Source: Caprimulgus europaeus (lineage: Eukaryota; Chordata; Aves; Caprimulgiformes; Caprimulgidae). Taken from it: a stretch of 64,000 bases of DNA. This document shows positions 39,890-53,700 of this stretch, one piece after another; within the stretch, counting starts at the first letter, position 1, and every line of letters begins with the position of its first letter. A model generated the notes under the pieces. That model was not told where the DNA came from. It worked only from the letters and a program-made list of their open reading frames with translations, and did no database searches. The stretch covers positions 68,801,474-68,865,473 of the forward strand of contig OU015528.1 in NCBI GenBank assembly GCA_907165065.1, given 5' to 3'. The translations under genes and the position numbers were made by a program.

Positions 39890-40625
39890 CAGAACTGCTG
39901 AACAAACAGCACCTGAAGCAGCAGAGGCCATTACCGGTTGCTGAATCTCAAGGGACAACAGCGTTTACACTGCACGGCAGGGATGTCCGTTAGTGTTTAG
40001 CCAAATTCCATACTGAAAACAAAGTAAATATTAATGCCAGAAGCAGAGCTAAATAGTCTGTGATACAAGTTCCCTTCTCCTGGCTAGGAGGAGCCTTGCA
40101 TCCCAAACAGTGCAGTGTTTTAAGATGTTAAGAAATATGAGTGGTCATCATACTACGCTTATTTTTTTTCCAGGTGAAGTTTTATTGTATCTGATTATAT
40201 TTTATAATACATGTCATTAAAAAGAAAAGGCTAGAACATCTTCTCTTGTTATTATTATAATAGAAAGAAAGTCCCCACCACTTACAGAAATACATCAACA
40301 CAGGTTTCTGCAGTCTGGGATTGATGTTTATGCTTCTGAGACAAATTTTAATTATATTGAGAAAAATATTCCTTCCCTCTGTGCAGTTACTGAGAAAGCT
40401 AAAACTCTTGCTCCACTGATGGCAATGGCAAGGAAATGACCATGAACTTGTCAAATCACTCCTGAGAACTGGATCTTTTTATTTCACTGGTTAGGAACAG
40501 GAAGCACCAGTGGAAACTGCTCAGAGAGAATATCAGAGATCGGTATTGAAAACCTCCAAAATCTATCAAATTGTCAATGAGTTTCACTAGTTTAATAGTT
40601 GAAACTTTGAGTTGTTTTTAAACCC

Positions 40626-40631
40626 AATAAA
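40626..40631 (+). promoter_or_regulatory. CCDC146: Candidate CCDC146 poly(A) signal (AATAAA)
   Basis: First canonical AATAAA on the + strand after the CCDC146 stop, about 740 bp downstream. Two more lie at 40759-40764 and 40835-40840, and a weaker ATTAAA is at 40216-40221. Which is used cannot be told from sequence alone. Confidence 0.5.
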
Positions 40632-41297
40632 GACTGCAGAAATCCTACATGTCAGAACTGCAGATTTTCTCTGCACAGCAAACCAATATTACTATTTTAA
40701 ATTAATGTGACAGTTCACAACTTAAACCTCCCAAACAACACTGGTCCAGTTATATATAAATAAAAGTTGAAAATGAAGGAAAGACATTTCTTTTTGAAGC
40801 TGAGGTAACACTAAAAGTTGAAAGGAAAGAATTAAATAAAACTCTGTCCAAGTCACCATTAAGGTAAATTTCTAAATAACTTTTTTTTTCTTTCCCTGTA
40901 TTGCTCTACAATATATTATACATATCTTAAAAATAAAAACAAACCAAAACAAACAAAACCAAAACCCTGTCACATACACTTTAAGAAGATTATATTTTGT
41001 GCTAATTACAAAACTGAATATATTAGAATCCAACTCCAAAGGCAGAAGTACCGTAAGATAACACGTGGCCACCAGAAGGAATGAATGTATCATTGCTGGT
41101 ACATTATATACAGAGACTGAGTCATCATTTGTGATTCTTACCTGCTTTACATCAACACACCAAGAAATCAGGCTATTAATCTAAATGAGTAAACAGTCAC
41201 CAGTTTCTTGTTACTGTACAACACAACTGGACTACCTTATTCAGGAGTGTCCACATTGTTATAATAATTGACATTAACACCAATTTTCACAGTGTGT

Positions 41298-41303
41298 TTT
41301 AAT
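41298..41303 (-). promoter_or_regulatory. GSAP: Candidate GSAP poly(A) signal (ATTAAA)
   Basis: An ATTAAA variant on the - strand about 320 bp after the GSAP stop. Canonical AATAAA hexamers on the - strand occur further on at 40478-40483 and 40181-40186; use of those would carry the GSAP 3' UTR through the CCDC146 3' UTR. Confidence 0.35.
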
Positions 41304-41625
41304 ACTCGCTGTAGTTCTACTCACTGGACCACTTCAACATGAAGCCACAGATACCCTTCATTAGAAACCTGTGTTTGTGTCAGACAAATTTCTCCAGTAT
41401 TTATCTAAAGTCAGTGATTTCAGCCTTAATGCATTGCACCAAACAATATTTTGAGTAGCTTATGTCAGTGATGGTGTCTACACAAAACTGCAGATTGCAT
41501 GGAAAACAACAGGACATTTAAGTTTAAAACAAACACCAAAAAAAGTTGGTTGCACACCTCTGTGTGAATGCACTTATCGAAGAGTACCACAGCTAGCTTT
41601 CTTCAGCAGGAACTGAAGAATTATC

Positions 41626-41726
41626 TCAGGAATACTTGAGGCCCAAAAGCATCATGGTGTGTTTGAGTGCTGTTTCCTCTACAAATCTTACATTAACACG
41701 ATCTTGTTTTTCATATGGATGCGCAC
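41626..41726 (-). CDS. GSAP: GSAP terminal coding exon (16) and stop
   Basis: 101 bp after a ttctag acceptor; the first two bases complete Gly. It encodes [20 protein letters not shown] and then LKYS before TGA at 41628-41626. Human GSAP ends EFVEEAALKHTAMLLGL, so this protein carries three extra residues (KYS). Confidence 0.94.
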
Positions 41727-44700
41727 CTAGAAAAGCAACATGAGAAACTTGGTATTTACAAAATCTGAAGTGTTCTCATACACTTAGTCCTGCAGTCTAT
41801 TAAACATCATCTACAATACTGAAAGATGAGGTAATAGATGAACTTGTGTTTTCATTTACACAAAATACCTACAGCTTTCAGTGGAGTCATTTGGATGCTC
41901 ACTCATGGCAGGAACTTTTCTCTAAGTGGAATATAAGTAAACGACAGACCATGGCTGGAGGCTGCTAGGGACTTCCGTACTAATTCTACACTGAAGATCC
42001 AAAACAAGACGTAAGCACAGTGGCTATGTTTTGCTAGGACATAAAATGGACCAGGGCACATTCTCCTATGCTTCCATATGGTTTAACTCCTTTTCCTCCC
42101 CAAATGGGAGAATATCCATATATGGACAATCTTGTTCTAGCCTTCAGGTGCTTATTCTGACTTTACTTTGTTTACTAGTACAGGCATAGCCAGTAATGCT
42201 AAACAGTACAACGCCTCCCTTAATGCATCTTACATTTTCAGAATTCAAAATCTTCAGATGCTTAGGATCACTGCATCAAGCCAGTGTCCTAACCAATTTC
42301 AACTGTATTTCACAAAAAAGAACAGCTTTGAGATGAAAAATGCCTGTTACTTCAGAGCACCTCCTAATCTAGTGATGTGGGTACTCTTTTCTGAGGCAGA
42401 AGATCTGATTTTGGTTGCCTCCTAGCCACCACACCATATAAATAAGGAACAGGCCCTTCTCTCCATTTGAACACAGAATAACAGCTACCACATGGTACGT
42501 GAACCACGTTTCATTATGTGTGTTCTGAAAAATGCAAACTGGATTCAACACAGAGAGGATTTAGAGGAAAGGATATGCAGTGAAGAAGCTCCCTCACTAT
42601 TCCCATCTGCAGAAAGATGACCACACCACATGTTCAGACATCACTGGAGTTTTACAACTCAGGTATGTCAATAAAGTCAGGATACGGCTGAGTGTGAGTA
42701 CCAAAGGGTTACAATTACTGGTCTTCCAAAGTACAGAAGTAACATTACCTTGACTCTCTACCTCTGCTAGCATATTAGTCAGGTAGTTAAGTGGCAAAAA
42801 CTCTACAGGGACGGGGAGTCTCTCGGAGATAGGCCTGCTACACTGTAAGGGAAAATATTTCAGGTTAGTTCACAAAGCTGCACAGTACCAAGTTTCAGTC
42901 TAATCTTCAGAGTGTTATGGTATGCAGAAAGGTCAGGAATCCCAACACTGTCAAAGCAAAAGATTAAAAAAAGGCCTATGTGCTCTTACCTGCGTGTCCC
43001 CCAGCTTCTCAAGCAAAAGTTTCACGTATTTCCGTGCAATGAAATTAGCGTTTATCGGATGATTCCAAAACTGGCGGATCTTTTGACCAAGGGCCTAGTA
43101 AGCAAAAAAAAAAAAAAAACAACCAAAAGCCTGAGAACATAAACAGAGGACAGTGGAAACCCAGGAGGGGGAAAAGGAGATAGAAACAAAATCCAGGCTG
43201 TAACACAGACTGCTTTGCTTTCAGACACTGATGACAGAAGCTAAGACCTCGTCATTTTTAGCCACGGAGCTTTGCTTTCATAACCAGTAACTAAGAGATG
43301 ACAATGTGCCCCCAGAACATATGAAACAATCAAAACCTTGCTACTCACTGAGCTACTCAGTAAGTTTTTATCAATTTGTCCCATTACTTCTGTCCCACTT
43401 TGCACATGTACTTAAATATTAACTGAGGCTTAAAATGACTGTTTATCCTGTACTGTGACTCTTTGGCTTAGATCCCATTCCTCAATGCTCCATCCAGAAC
43501 AGAGCTTCTCTCAGGCTCAGTCTAAGGAATCTTACAAAAGCAGAATGCCAACAAGGAGAGATACTGGGAACACAATTTGCATCCCATTATTTAGGACATA
43601 TTGTCCTGGGAATTGATAACGTTGATTCACATTCCCAAAAACAAGACAGATTCAAACCCAGATGTTCCCAAGCTTCCAATCCTAACCAACAGGCAAAGAC
43701 ATACGAACACACTGTTGGCTCCCCCTTCTGCTGTCGTCCCCATCTAGATCTTTCCCTCCCCACCACCACCACGTTTTCAGTTGTATTGCAATGTGCACTG
43801 CTGAAAGAGTTCATTTAGGAAATATTGGACAGTTTCAGTGGTGCTTAAATATTTCCTTCTGATGCAGCTGAAGTCATCTAGTGAATGCAACCTGCTTAAA
43901 ATAGTCTGAGTCACCCCAAAATGTACTTTTTGGCAAACAAGCTATTCTCTGCATTTTTCCCAAAGCTCTAAATAGATACAATAAGGCACTGAGTCTACTG
44001 TCCATAACTAGCAGTACATGTCCCCTAAAACATTCACAGCTCAGCCCTTCACGTCAAAGCCCAGCTGGAATGGTGCTCCCCACCCACCAGGCCTGGGGCT
44101 GACAGCTCAGAGAGGCCCCACGCTGACCCCAGCTCACCAACCCATGCCCAAAACAAGATACAGAGGACAAAGAACCTCCTGTGGAGTGCTCCTTCCCTAC
44201 CCCTTCTCAAAACTGCTGCCAAATAAAGAAGCCCTTGTTAGAGGAAAACCAAAGTGGCACTTCTGGCCATTTGAACTGTCCATAACAGCCCATAACAAGC
44301 AAACAATAAGCAACTTGTGTGCAGAGAAGCCTGTTCTACAGCAAGGCAGTCCCCGAGGGGGAATCCCTGGTTTTCCTCTGCTCACTGCACTGCTGTGCTT
44401 CCTCTGCAGTGCTGCAGTGTGCACTAAGATCAAAAGGAGAAAAGAAGTCAATCTCCCATTCTGTTGGAGCTTTCAATGGAGCATCAGTAATTAGTTCCAG
44501 CATGTGGCTAAATGAGTCACCTTACCAATGGGTGAGGCTGGGAGATTTCACAGAGGCAGAGATCTTGTAATTCAATCCCCATCACAGAGTTGTGATACAA
44601 TCAGATTTTACAGCTTTTACTGTACCAGCTTTTGAACATATTTGATAAAATGAATACAACCAAATACAGAGGTCACAAGTGAGAAAGGCATCTGTGAATG

Positions 44701-47700
44701 CTAAGAAACACACACAAAAATTCCATAAATCCTCTTTAAAACCCGTTAAGCCCTTGTTGCTTTATGCAGATGAATACTCAGCAGAACAGCGTCAGTCTTG
44801 TTTCTTTGATTCCTGCAGGGCACTGGAGACCCTGCAAAACACTGTGGACAAATCTATAATTCAGTTATCAGAGCACCCTACAGGTCATGAGCAGCAGATG
44901 GAGAAGGTGTGGAGGTTCAGTTTATATCTGTGCCCTATTTGAATCACAGCTAAGTATTCCACTGGCTCCATCCTATGCATAGGGGGGAATTTCCTATCAA
45001 TTCAAAATCCGAGGATTGACATCTGAAGTCATTCATTACCTCAGGAAGCCTCATGACAATACTGAACTTCAGCTTTTCATTCTTCTCAGTGTCATCCAGA
45101 TCTATAAAAGAAAGGAAAAAACAAAACAAAAATATAAACAAAAAGAGCAGCCACATAACTAAAACTTTCAACTTTCACTAAAGACATTCTGAATAAATAT
45201 AATCTCTGTAATGAAATTTTAAACTTTAAGTAAGTGCTATTAGGAGTGTTATTTATGTTTATACCATTTATATAAATATTTTTCTGTATATTTGTATGTA
45301 ACTTCATCATTTTATGTAAAAATTTATCCAGTAATTCAAATGTGTTTTGACTAATTAGAACTCCCAATTTTTATAATATTTCATTTATCAAGACCAGGCA
45401 CAGCTTAAAACAGCATATTGTGTTGTCCCTTCTCTTGAACACAGGAGAAATAGCACATTACAAAGCCCATCGATCCAGCCTGTCCAGATCCTTCTGTAGA
45501 GCCTCTCTACCCTCAAGCAGATCAACAGTCCCACCCAACTTGGTGTCATCTACAAACTTACTGAGGGTGCACTCAATTCCCTTGTCCAGATCACTGATAA
45601 AGATATTAAACAGGGCTGTCCCCAATACTGAGCCCTGGGGAACACCACTCGTGACTGGCCACCAACTGGATTTAACTCCATTCACCAGAGCTCTTTGAGG
45701 CCAACCACCCAGCCAGTTTCCACCCAGAGAAGAGTACACCCATCCAAGCCACGAGCAGTCAGTTTCTGCAGGAAAACACTGTGGGAAACAGTGTCAAAGG
45801 GTTTACTAAAGTCTGGGTAGGCAACATCCACAGCCTTTCCCTCATCCACCAAGTGTGTCACCTTTTCATAGAAGGAGATCAGGTTACTCAGGCAGAACCT
45901 GCCTTTCCTAAACCCATGCTGACTGGGCCTGATCATCTGGTTGCCCTGTACATGCCACGTGATGGCACTCAGGATGATTTGCTCCATAACCTTTCCTGGC
46001 ACTGAGGTCAGACACTCAGGCCTTTTCTTCTTGTTCCAAACATGATTAAAGTAAAAGCTGAGGACTGGATAGCAGACTAACTTCCTTGCACACAGGTGTG
46101 CACTTTCATAGAGTCACAGAAATCCCCCAACATATTCTACAATTATCTTTAGTATTCACTTTTCTAAGAAGTCCCAAGTGGAAAAACTAGAAACTCAAAT
46201 TCTTCCCAAACAATTACTTCTTTGTCTACTACAGCAAGGCTCAATCATATAGTCTGAACTCTAATCTTCTCCTTTCAGCTGGGCAACAGCATCAGCTACA
46301 CAGAACAACACTCTGTGAGAAGAGCTGAGTCTCCTGAAGCAGTAAATCCCATGCTTGAATTTGAATGGCTGGAAGTATACCATTCCCAATGAGCTGGCTG
46401 GTAACAACTGACATACATGAAACTCGCTGTACCTTTCAGCAATTTCCTGACACACGTTTCTGTCAGGTGCAAAACCCCGTTATCAATGTAGTGCAGGAGG
46501 GTGTGCAGAGGGAGACATCGAACACCAAGCCCCAAGTGCAGAGTGTGAAACCCTATGAAAGAGAAACAAATTTGTCTGGTACAACAACATATGTTTTTTT
46601 TTTTTTTCAAAGTCTGTATCAGAGATTGGCATTACTCTAGCTAAAGTCAACACTCTCCTTCTGACTCTTTCTAGCTGTGAGGAAATCAGTTTATCAAGTC
46701 ATGTAGTCTTATTTAGGCATCCTTTAAGTCCCCTCAAGTACAATCCTGTCAGAAAGAGGAAAGCCAAGGGGACTGAAAACAGTCATAGTCATACACAGTC
46801 ATTAAAAATCTCCAAGCTGTTGCCTTATATCAGAATTGTTCTATTAATTTGTCTTTTATCTCCCTTTCCTCCTAATTAATGAAAACCTGAGGCTCAGTAT
46901 GTGGCTGCCAGCCACACATTCCCACAGGCAACATTAAGACTTCAGTTTCTCACTTAACATAAGACAGATGATGGTCTTGTCGTGATCTGACATCATTATG
47001 TGGCAGCATCTGCACCCACACAGTGTATGTTTGAGGGGCTATCTTATTCTAAAAATATTTTTAATGGCTGAAGGCAGATTAGGAAATACAAACTAGAAAA
47101 ATTCAAACAGAACCAGAAAGCATTAAGTTAAAAAGTCTTTCCCTAACAAAAATAAACAAGTGCTTTGAAAAAATCCTAAGCAATTATGAGGAGCTCTAGG
47201 AAATGAAAGTCTAGTATCAAGCTGGAGTAATCCTTTCAGGATAAAACTGAAAAAATATTAACAGAGTAACAGCATGAGAAAACTACTATTTTTTTTTTTT
47301 CTCCAGGATAGGATTTTCCAGTGTAGCCCTTGACACTTAAGTCCAGTTGTCTAAGAAAAATATGTAACTGAAAGAAGTCTAAATCTTAGTTCTAAGCTAA
47401 AACTGTGCCCAAGCATTCCACTGGAAGCTGAAAACAGAGAACTAAACCTCTGATTTGTTGTCTCTATTTGTAGTAACTATTCAGTTTTGTTCCACTTCAC
47501 TTGCATGTGTTTATGGAGGGTCTTACCCTCTGTAACTGTCTTGAATAGATTTCAATACTGCCAAAGCTAACTTGACACACATGCTGCAACTAGTGCTCTT
47601 CTGGGATGAATTAATAGCATTGCTTTCCTCACTTACCATTAAAGCAGCAAAACAGGGGACTCACCAGGAGGTAAAGGCAAGCACATGCCATTTGCAGCTT

Positions 47701-50700
47701 CCAGAATCCGACTCATGATGTGGAACACTGCAAACTCTCCTGCACTTCCTCTCTCATCACTGTATTTAACAGAGTAACAACATATTAGGAATCCGAGATG
47801 CTCACACTCTCCTGGAGATACGGTCAGTTTGTTGTACTACATGTGCACTAATGGCTGCATTTTGGGTGAATTGCCAAGGGATGCTATCTTGTTTGCTTAG
47901 GTGTCTGTCACTTAACAGCAGTAGCTGTTCAATGCTGACACACAAAGTCTCTGCAGTCCCTTTCTCCTTCCCCCACTACTGCATATTTACAAGTCTCTCA
48001 GCAGTACCTGGTATCAACAGCAACAGGTGAAATATTCTGAGTGCTGGTATAAGTGATCTGGGTTTTATAGGTGTTTAACAGCCACTACCCAGCATAAGAC
48101 CACTATGAACTCATCAACTTTGAACTCCAGCTGTAAAATTCTCTATATGATTAACATTCATATTGGCTTAGAGAGGACCAGCAGGATCATTAAAAGGAGT
48201 ACATGACAGTACAGTCATACCGACATTTACAGCAGAGTAAGCACTGACTGTTCAAGCAACTAGTACTACTGAAGACCAAAATAATTATGGCCATGTTTTA
48301 AAAGGCAGGCTGAAAACACTAACAAGTGACTTGCTTACAAGCAGAAGGTGCAGGAATGAAGCTGGTATCTCCTCCAAACTTCTTTCATTATTTGATGTAC
48401 CAGATCCAGCTAAAACAAAAAGGACAGAATGTTTCTAGGAGCCTGTGTACAGCAGGCCCTTGGCCTTCAATCATTTCACACACCAGTTTATGTTAAAAAC
48501 TTCTCTTGAGATTCCTGCTAAGACTTCAGTATTTGTATTTTTTTTCTAGGGGTTTAAAATGTAAAATTGATTAAAATTTGAATTGTAACTGAATTGCCCT
48601 ATTCCAGAAGTTTAAAATAAGATCTTTCAGTTCATCAAATCATTGTGCAAGACAAACAGCATGTTAATACATCATGATTCTTAGAGATCAACCAATCTCA
48701 TGCTCTTACATGAAATTCTCAAAGATCTGTTAGCCATGAAAGCAAAAACTGCATGTGCAAGTGGCTGAGCATTTGGCAAGGAAAGGTCTTGAGGGTCCAG
48801 ACAAAACTGGATGATGCTGAAGACAGCGGAATACTCAGTTTGCTGAGAAAAGTCTGCAGGAGGAATCAGAAATCTAGTCCTGGCAAGGAGGAAAGATGAG
48901 ACAAGCGAATGCCTCTCCTCCTCTCTTGAGTTTCCTTTTTGTCCACAGTGAAGTAAAACAACACCTTGGCCCATATTGTTGCTTCTTTGTGCTCCAGGCT
49001 GACCTCCAGTACAGACTGGCAGCATACAAAAGCCATAAGCCCTGTTCTCACTTGGGCCTTCAAAGCCTCTCCAGTTGAAAGAGAGAAACCACACATGAAA
49101 GAGTTGAAATAACTTCCTCTAGCTGGCCCCTCACAGTTGTCACGTGTAACCACTTCCATATCTCAGCAACAGAACTGAGACACTTCCTCTATGCCTTCTA
49201 TCTTTGGGCCTCAAAGAACGCTAATCAATCAATCCCAAGAAACAAGTCTGACCCCCGTTTTGCAGAGAGGTGTCAACAGAAGTTACAAACTCTTTTCCCC
49301 CTCAAGATGGCCAGAATCCAGGAATACTTTTTCCCCCACTCTCTTTTCTCCTCATAGGCTCTGCCCTCTCCAATCTCTAACCTGTCAGAGGCTATAAGCA
49401 AGAGAGAAACAGGACACACAGGAAAGGTTCATATGCAAAGGCCAAGACAGGAATATTGGTCTTCACTAATGCTCCTGAGTGCTCTCCTCTCTACCTTGGC
49501 CAGAAAGCTTGACACAGTACCACCTTTTCCCTCCACCACTCCATCCAGCCTTGCACAGCTACCTGATGCAGAATAACTACCTAATACTTTCCATCTTCAT
49601 ACTTCCTTGATGCAGTGGAAAGCTCCAGTTTAATCTCTCTGGAGGATGGCAAGTTTTCTCCACTTGTTTTCCAGAAAATTAGCCATTTCCAGTTTTCAGA
49701 GAAGGGTCATAAGAACTGCACCTGCTGCTGGAATGACTTTCATGTCTGGCCAGCACACAGGGTGCAGCTAAGGCCTCTGCATCGGGAGCTACAGCTGGAT
49801 CTGAAGATCAGCGCTGAGGTGAAGGGAAGGTTCTTATAAACGCCAAAAATCACCTCTTACTATTTGTGCAACGAAAATACAAAAAATATTTTCATGGGTA
49901 TAATACTGCAGAATCAATATTCTTTGCTTACACAATACAACAAACTGTATGGGTTTTGCAGAGTATAGAAAGATAACTTCTTAAGTTCTAGTCAACCTCG
50001 CTATCACAACATACTTAGATCTTAAATACATGCATGCTTGTCACATGACACCCTCATCAACAGCACTACTCACTTTGGAGATCAGCATCTACCATCTACA
50101 ATGGACATTGTAGAAAATACATACAGAAAGAGAACCTATGTCTCAACTTTTTTCAGTATAGAACACACAGGATAATGTACATGATCTGTTTTATAGAGGG
50201 AGTACAAGCAGCTTCCTCTCCAAGGCCAGCAGCAGGTCTCTAGGGGAACCAAGTTAAGAGCTAAACCCGTTCCTTCACAGCAAAGCCATTTTTAATTTAC
50301 TAACAAAGATGTACAATATGGGGGTTTTTTGAACAAGTATCAGAAGCCATTTCCCTCAGAGTGCTCTAAACTAATGAGATAAAACATGATCAATAGTGGT
50401 GCAAAGCATGCAGTAGGGCCCAGGCTGACAAGTGCAAAGCACCTTGCTTTCTTGAAACATCTACATTTCCAGGCCATGGTGCTGAGTAGACTGAAGTTCC
50501 ACTAAAGTTACTTAGAATCACAAGTGCTCAGCTCCTGTGGCTGTTTCTACAGGAAAGATAAGGAAGCAGACAAAGAAAATAATCAGGAGAAAAGGAGTGA
50601 GACAAGGTCTTGCTGTCTTCCAGATGGCCTCCTGTGCAGGGGATAAGAGGGGGTCCTCCTCCTTCTGAGGAAACTCAAATCCAAATGCTGCCTGTCTTCT

Positions 50701-53700
50701 ATTCTTCTGCAATTGACACCACATCATATGATAGCCAGCCACAGACATCAGCCAAAAAGGTGCAGCCACTGCAGTGACTTTCTGAGAAATTTCAACAGTT
50801 TATTCTGGTCTGCCTCTTCCCTGGCTGTTCACTCTGCCTCCCCCTCTGTCTGCTGTCAGAGTAGCAAACGTCAGGCTGCTTCTGGAAGTTATTTTTCCCC
50901 TTTCCTGCCCCACTGAAATGAAAACAGTGAGAGAAACAGATGCAGAGTAAAGCTAAGATAAAGTGATTGCAAGGGAGAGAGAGAATATGGACATACAAAC
51001 AACTAGGGCAGGCTAGGTGGCATGTGGACTCGTAACCAGGCGTACTGAGGCTCTGCAGACCTCCTCAGCAAACAAGGGAATTCCCACTGAGACATTTTAT
51101 TCACACTTCCCCAGGTTACTTTTCTGTATACAAACATACAGAGTTCACTGACAACAACCAGCCACCAGCCTGTTGTTTTATGAGAAACTGTCAATGCTCA
51201 CGTCTTGGCTACTTCTTCAGCTGCAATAGATTCATACAGTGGCTACACACCACAAAGCTCTACTCTCAGACACTCCTTTGCTCCTGAATGTAATAAAAAC
51301 ATATTTTATGAAAACACACAGGCGAGCAAATAACTTCAAGTCTCTTCCCGTTTCATTAGTTTCAGTAGCTCAGCTACATGCGGCTGATGCTACAGAAAAC
51401 TGCTGGAAGAATCAAAACAATTCCCCTGAAGAACCTCCAAACACTAAGGATACAGAAAAGTTTAAGATGTAAGAGTTTCTGATTAGGATGAGGGGAAATC
51501 CAAGCTTAAAAACTAAGTTCTAAATATATTTCTAAATATTTCCAAGCAGCACCTAAGATGCACCAGCCAAAAGCAATTTTGAGACATATTGTCTTTGTTT
51601 ATGGTAGCTTTTCTAAGAATGAGAAGTCTGTAAACTGAGTTAATTCTTATTTTTAGTGACAATAAAAAAAAAGTAATCCTGAGAGTTTGCTGATAGGGAG
51701 GGTTGAGATTTGTTTTGATTATAAGAATTCGTCTACAATAATTTAGTCTTGCAGATCAAGGCTGAATAGGTGTTTTCATATTTTTTATCTTAGTTTATAT
51801 TAAGAATGAACAAATGATAACTGGAAAATGAATTAAATGAGAATAAATATTCCATTTGTGCTTTTTTCAGTGCTGTTTTTGGGTATGGAGCTTTGGTTCA
51901 TGCTGTACTGTTCCCATTTTAATCAGCCACAAGTTTGTTTTTTTCTTTCCTATAGAGCTACAGAAAACAGACTGCCAATTACCACTGAAAGCTGCAGAGC
52001 GAGGCCTGAATAGAAAAGTCAGTAACCTCAGTGGAAGCTGCAGCAGTTCAGAGAACAACCCAGCACAACCAATTTGCACAGCACTCAGAAAAAGATGCCG
52101 GCATCAGTAGTCTCAAGAAAGTTTCCTGAGCTTTCCAACCCTAGACAACAGCACTGTGGAGAGTTTCTACTGAATGGTGTGGCAGGGCTACACCACTGAG
52201 CTAGCTGGCACGTGAGCTCTTGTGGACTTCACATTCTGCGCTTAAAGGACTTGTCGTCGAGACAGGCAAAACCAGGTACAGTAATTTCTATGCACAACAG
52301 TCACAGTTTTTACAGCTTATTTTTTTTAAGGTTTGTCTTAAGAGGATGAAAGACAGAAAAATAAGAATTTGGAAAGCAAGTTTTCACTGCAGTTTACATG
52401 GATTTCTTCAGGCAAAACTCCTGTTACACTCACAAAAAGCCCATCAAAATCAGTATGCAGGAGTAGTGACGATTTACTCTCCTGTCATATTGGAGTGAAA
52501 TCTTTTTTTTTCGTTTGTATTTTCCCTAATGGCACTTTCATTATCTAAGACATGTAGCAATGTATTCTACAGGAAACAAAAGGGATCTAAAGATCATTCT
52601 TTCAAATTTCGGGATGAGTTCACGTTTTCACTTCTGAGAGTGGGACATATTTATAAGTTGTAAAGGGAACTTTTTCTTCTGTATTCTGAGTGACCAATAC
52701 AACTCCTTTAAATCTTATTTAAGTATTATTATTTCCTTTATCAAGATATACAATATTAAGCAACAAAATATGGTTAAACAACTTAAAAACAATCTCTTCC
52801 CACAAAGTATGTTCTATATACACACAGTACATACCCATGACCCTACCCTCCAACAAATACATGCTTGCTCACAGTAGTGACTACAAAACCAAACTAACCA
52901 GGTTTGCAACATAATCCAAAACTATTTCGTCAATCTTCTTTTTTCCCACATACTGTAGATGTCTCATAAGGTGATCCTTTAGCTGAGCAACCATCTAGAA
53001 AAAAAAAGCCAACAATTCAGTGTCCTTGGGCATCTTTAAAAAGATGCAAAAGCTCCAGCAGGTACAGGGCCTGATCAATAGGCATTAGCACAACAAAATG
53101 TTTCCCTGTTACAGTTCAGAGTGAGATCCCAGGCTACTGTACAATCTTGCCAAATTCAACAGCAGATATGAGTATTCAAAATGGTCACTTGGTGCTAATT
53201 CAGCAAAATGAGTGCTAAGTTGAACTTTCAATGACATTGAAGAGAAAAAGCTTATACTTCTTACATCTCTCTGGGTCAAGGTAAGTGAACAGGGTGAAAC
53301 AAGGATTTTAATATGAACACTGAATCCTGAGAATGTAAAAATTTATTACATACAAATAAACCTCAGGGATTTTACGATAGAGAAAACCAGCACAGCTACA
53401 GTTCGTGATAGTAGCCAAGAATCGGAGAACCTGTGTGATTAATAGCAAGTTCAGGTTAAACATTAATTGTACAGCCTTTAAAATCAGGTGTTTGTTATCA
53501 CACAGTTCATGCCACTCCCTACCCTCTCCTTTCTGAAATATTCTCTGACCTCACATAGCTTTGGAATGCAACTCAAGCCCATGCTGGTTCTTTGCTGACA
53601 ATTACTATGAATCATTATTTTTTTCAAAGCTCAGAGAAAAAGTGAGGCAAGTAAATCCTTTGTCTCAAGGAGTTTACAAGTGGATTAATCTCAGGGTGTC

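Larger units (their letters stand above)
39890..41625. other. Convergent 3' region shared by CCDC146 and GSAP
   Basis: 1.74 kb between the two stop codons. It should hold both 3' UTRs. Candidate poly(A) signals on both strands interleave (listed), so the transcripts could overlap. No further open frame of note and no recognised repeat. Confidence 0.75.

Noticed and set aside
44018..44494. 158-codon open frame on the + strand
   Set aside because: Antisense to GSAP, in a GC-richer intron section, no similarity I recognise and competing frames on the other strand.
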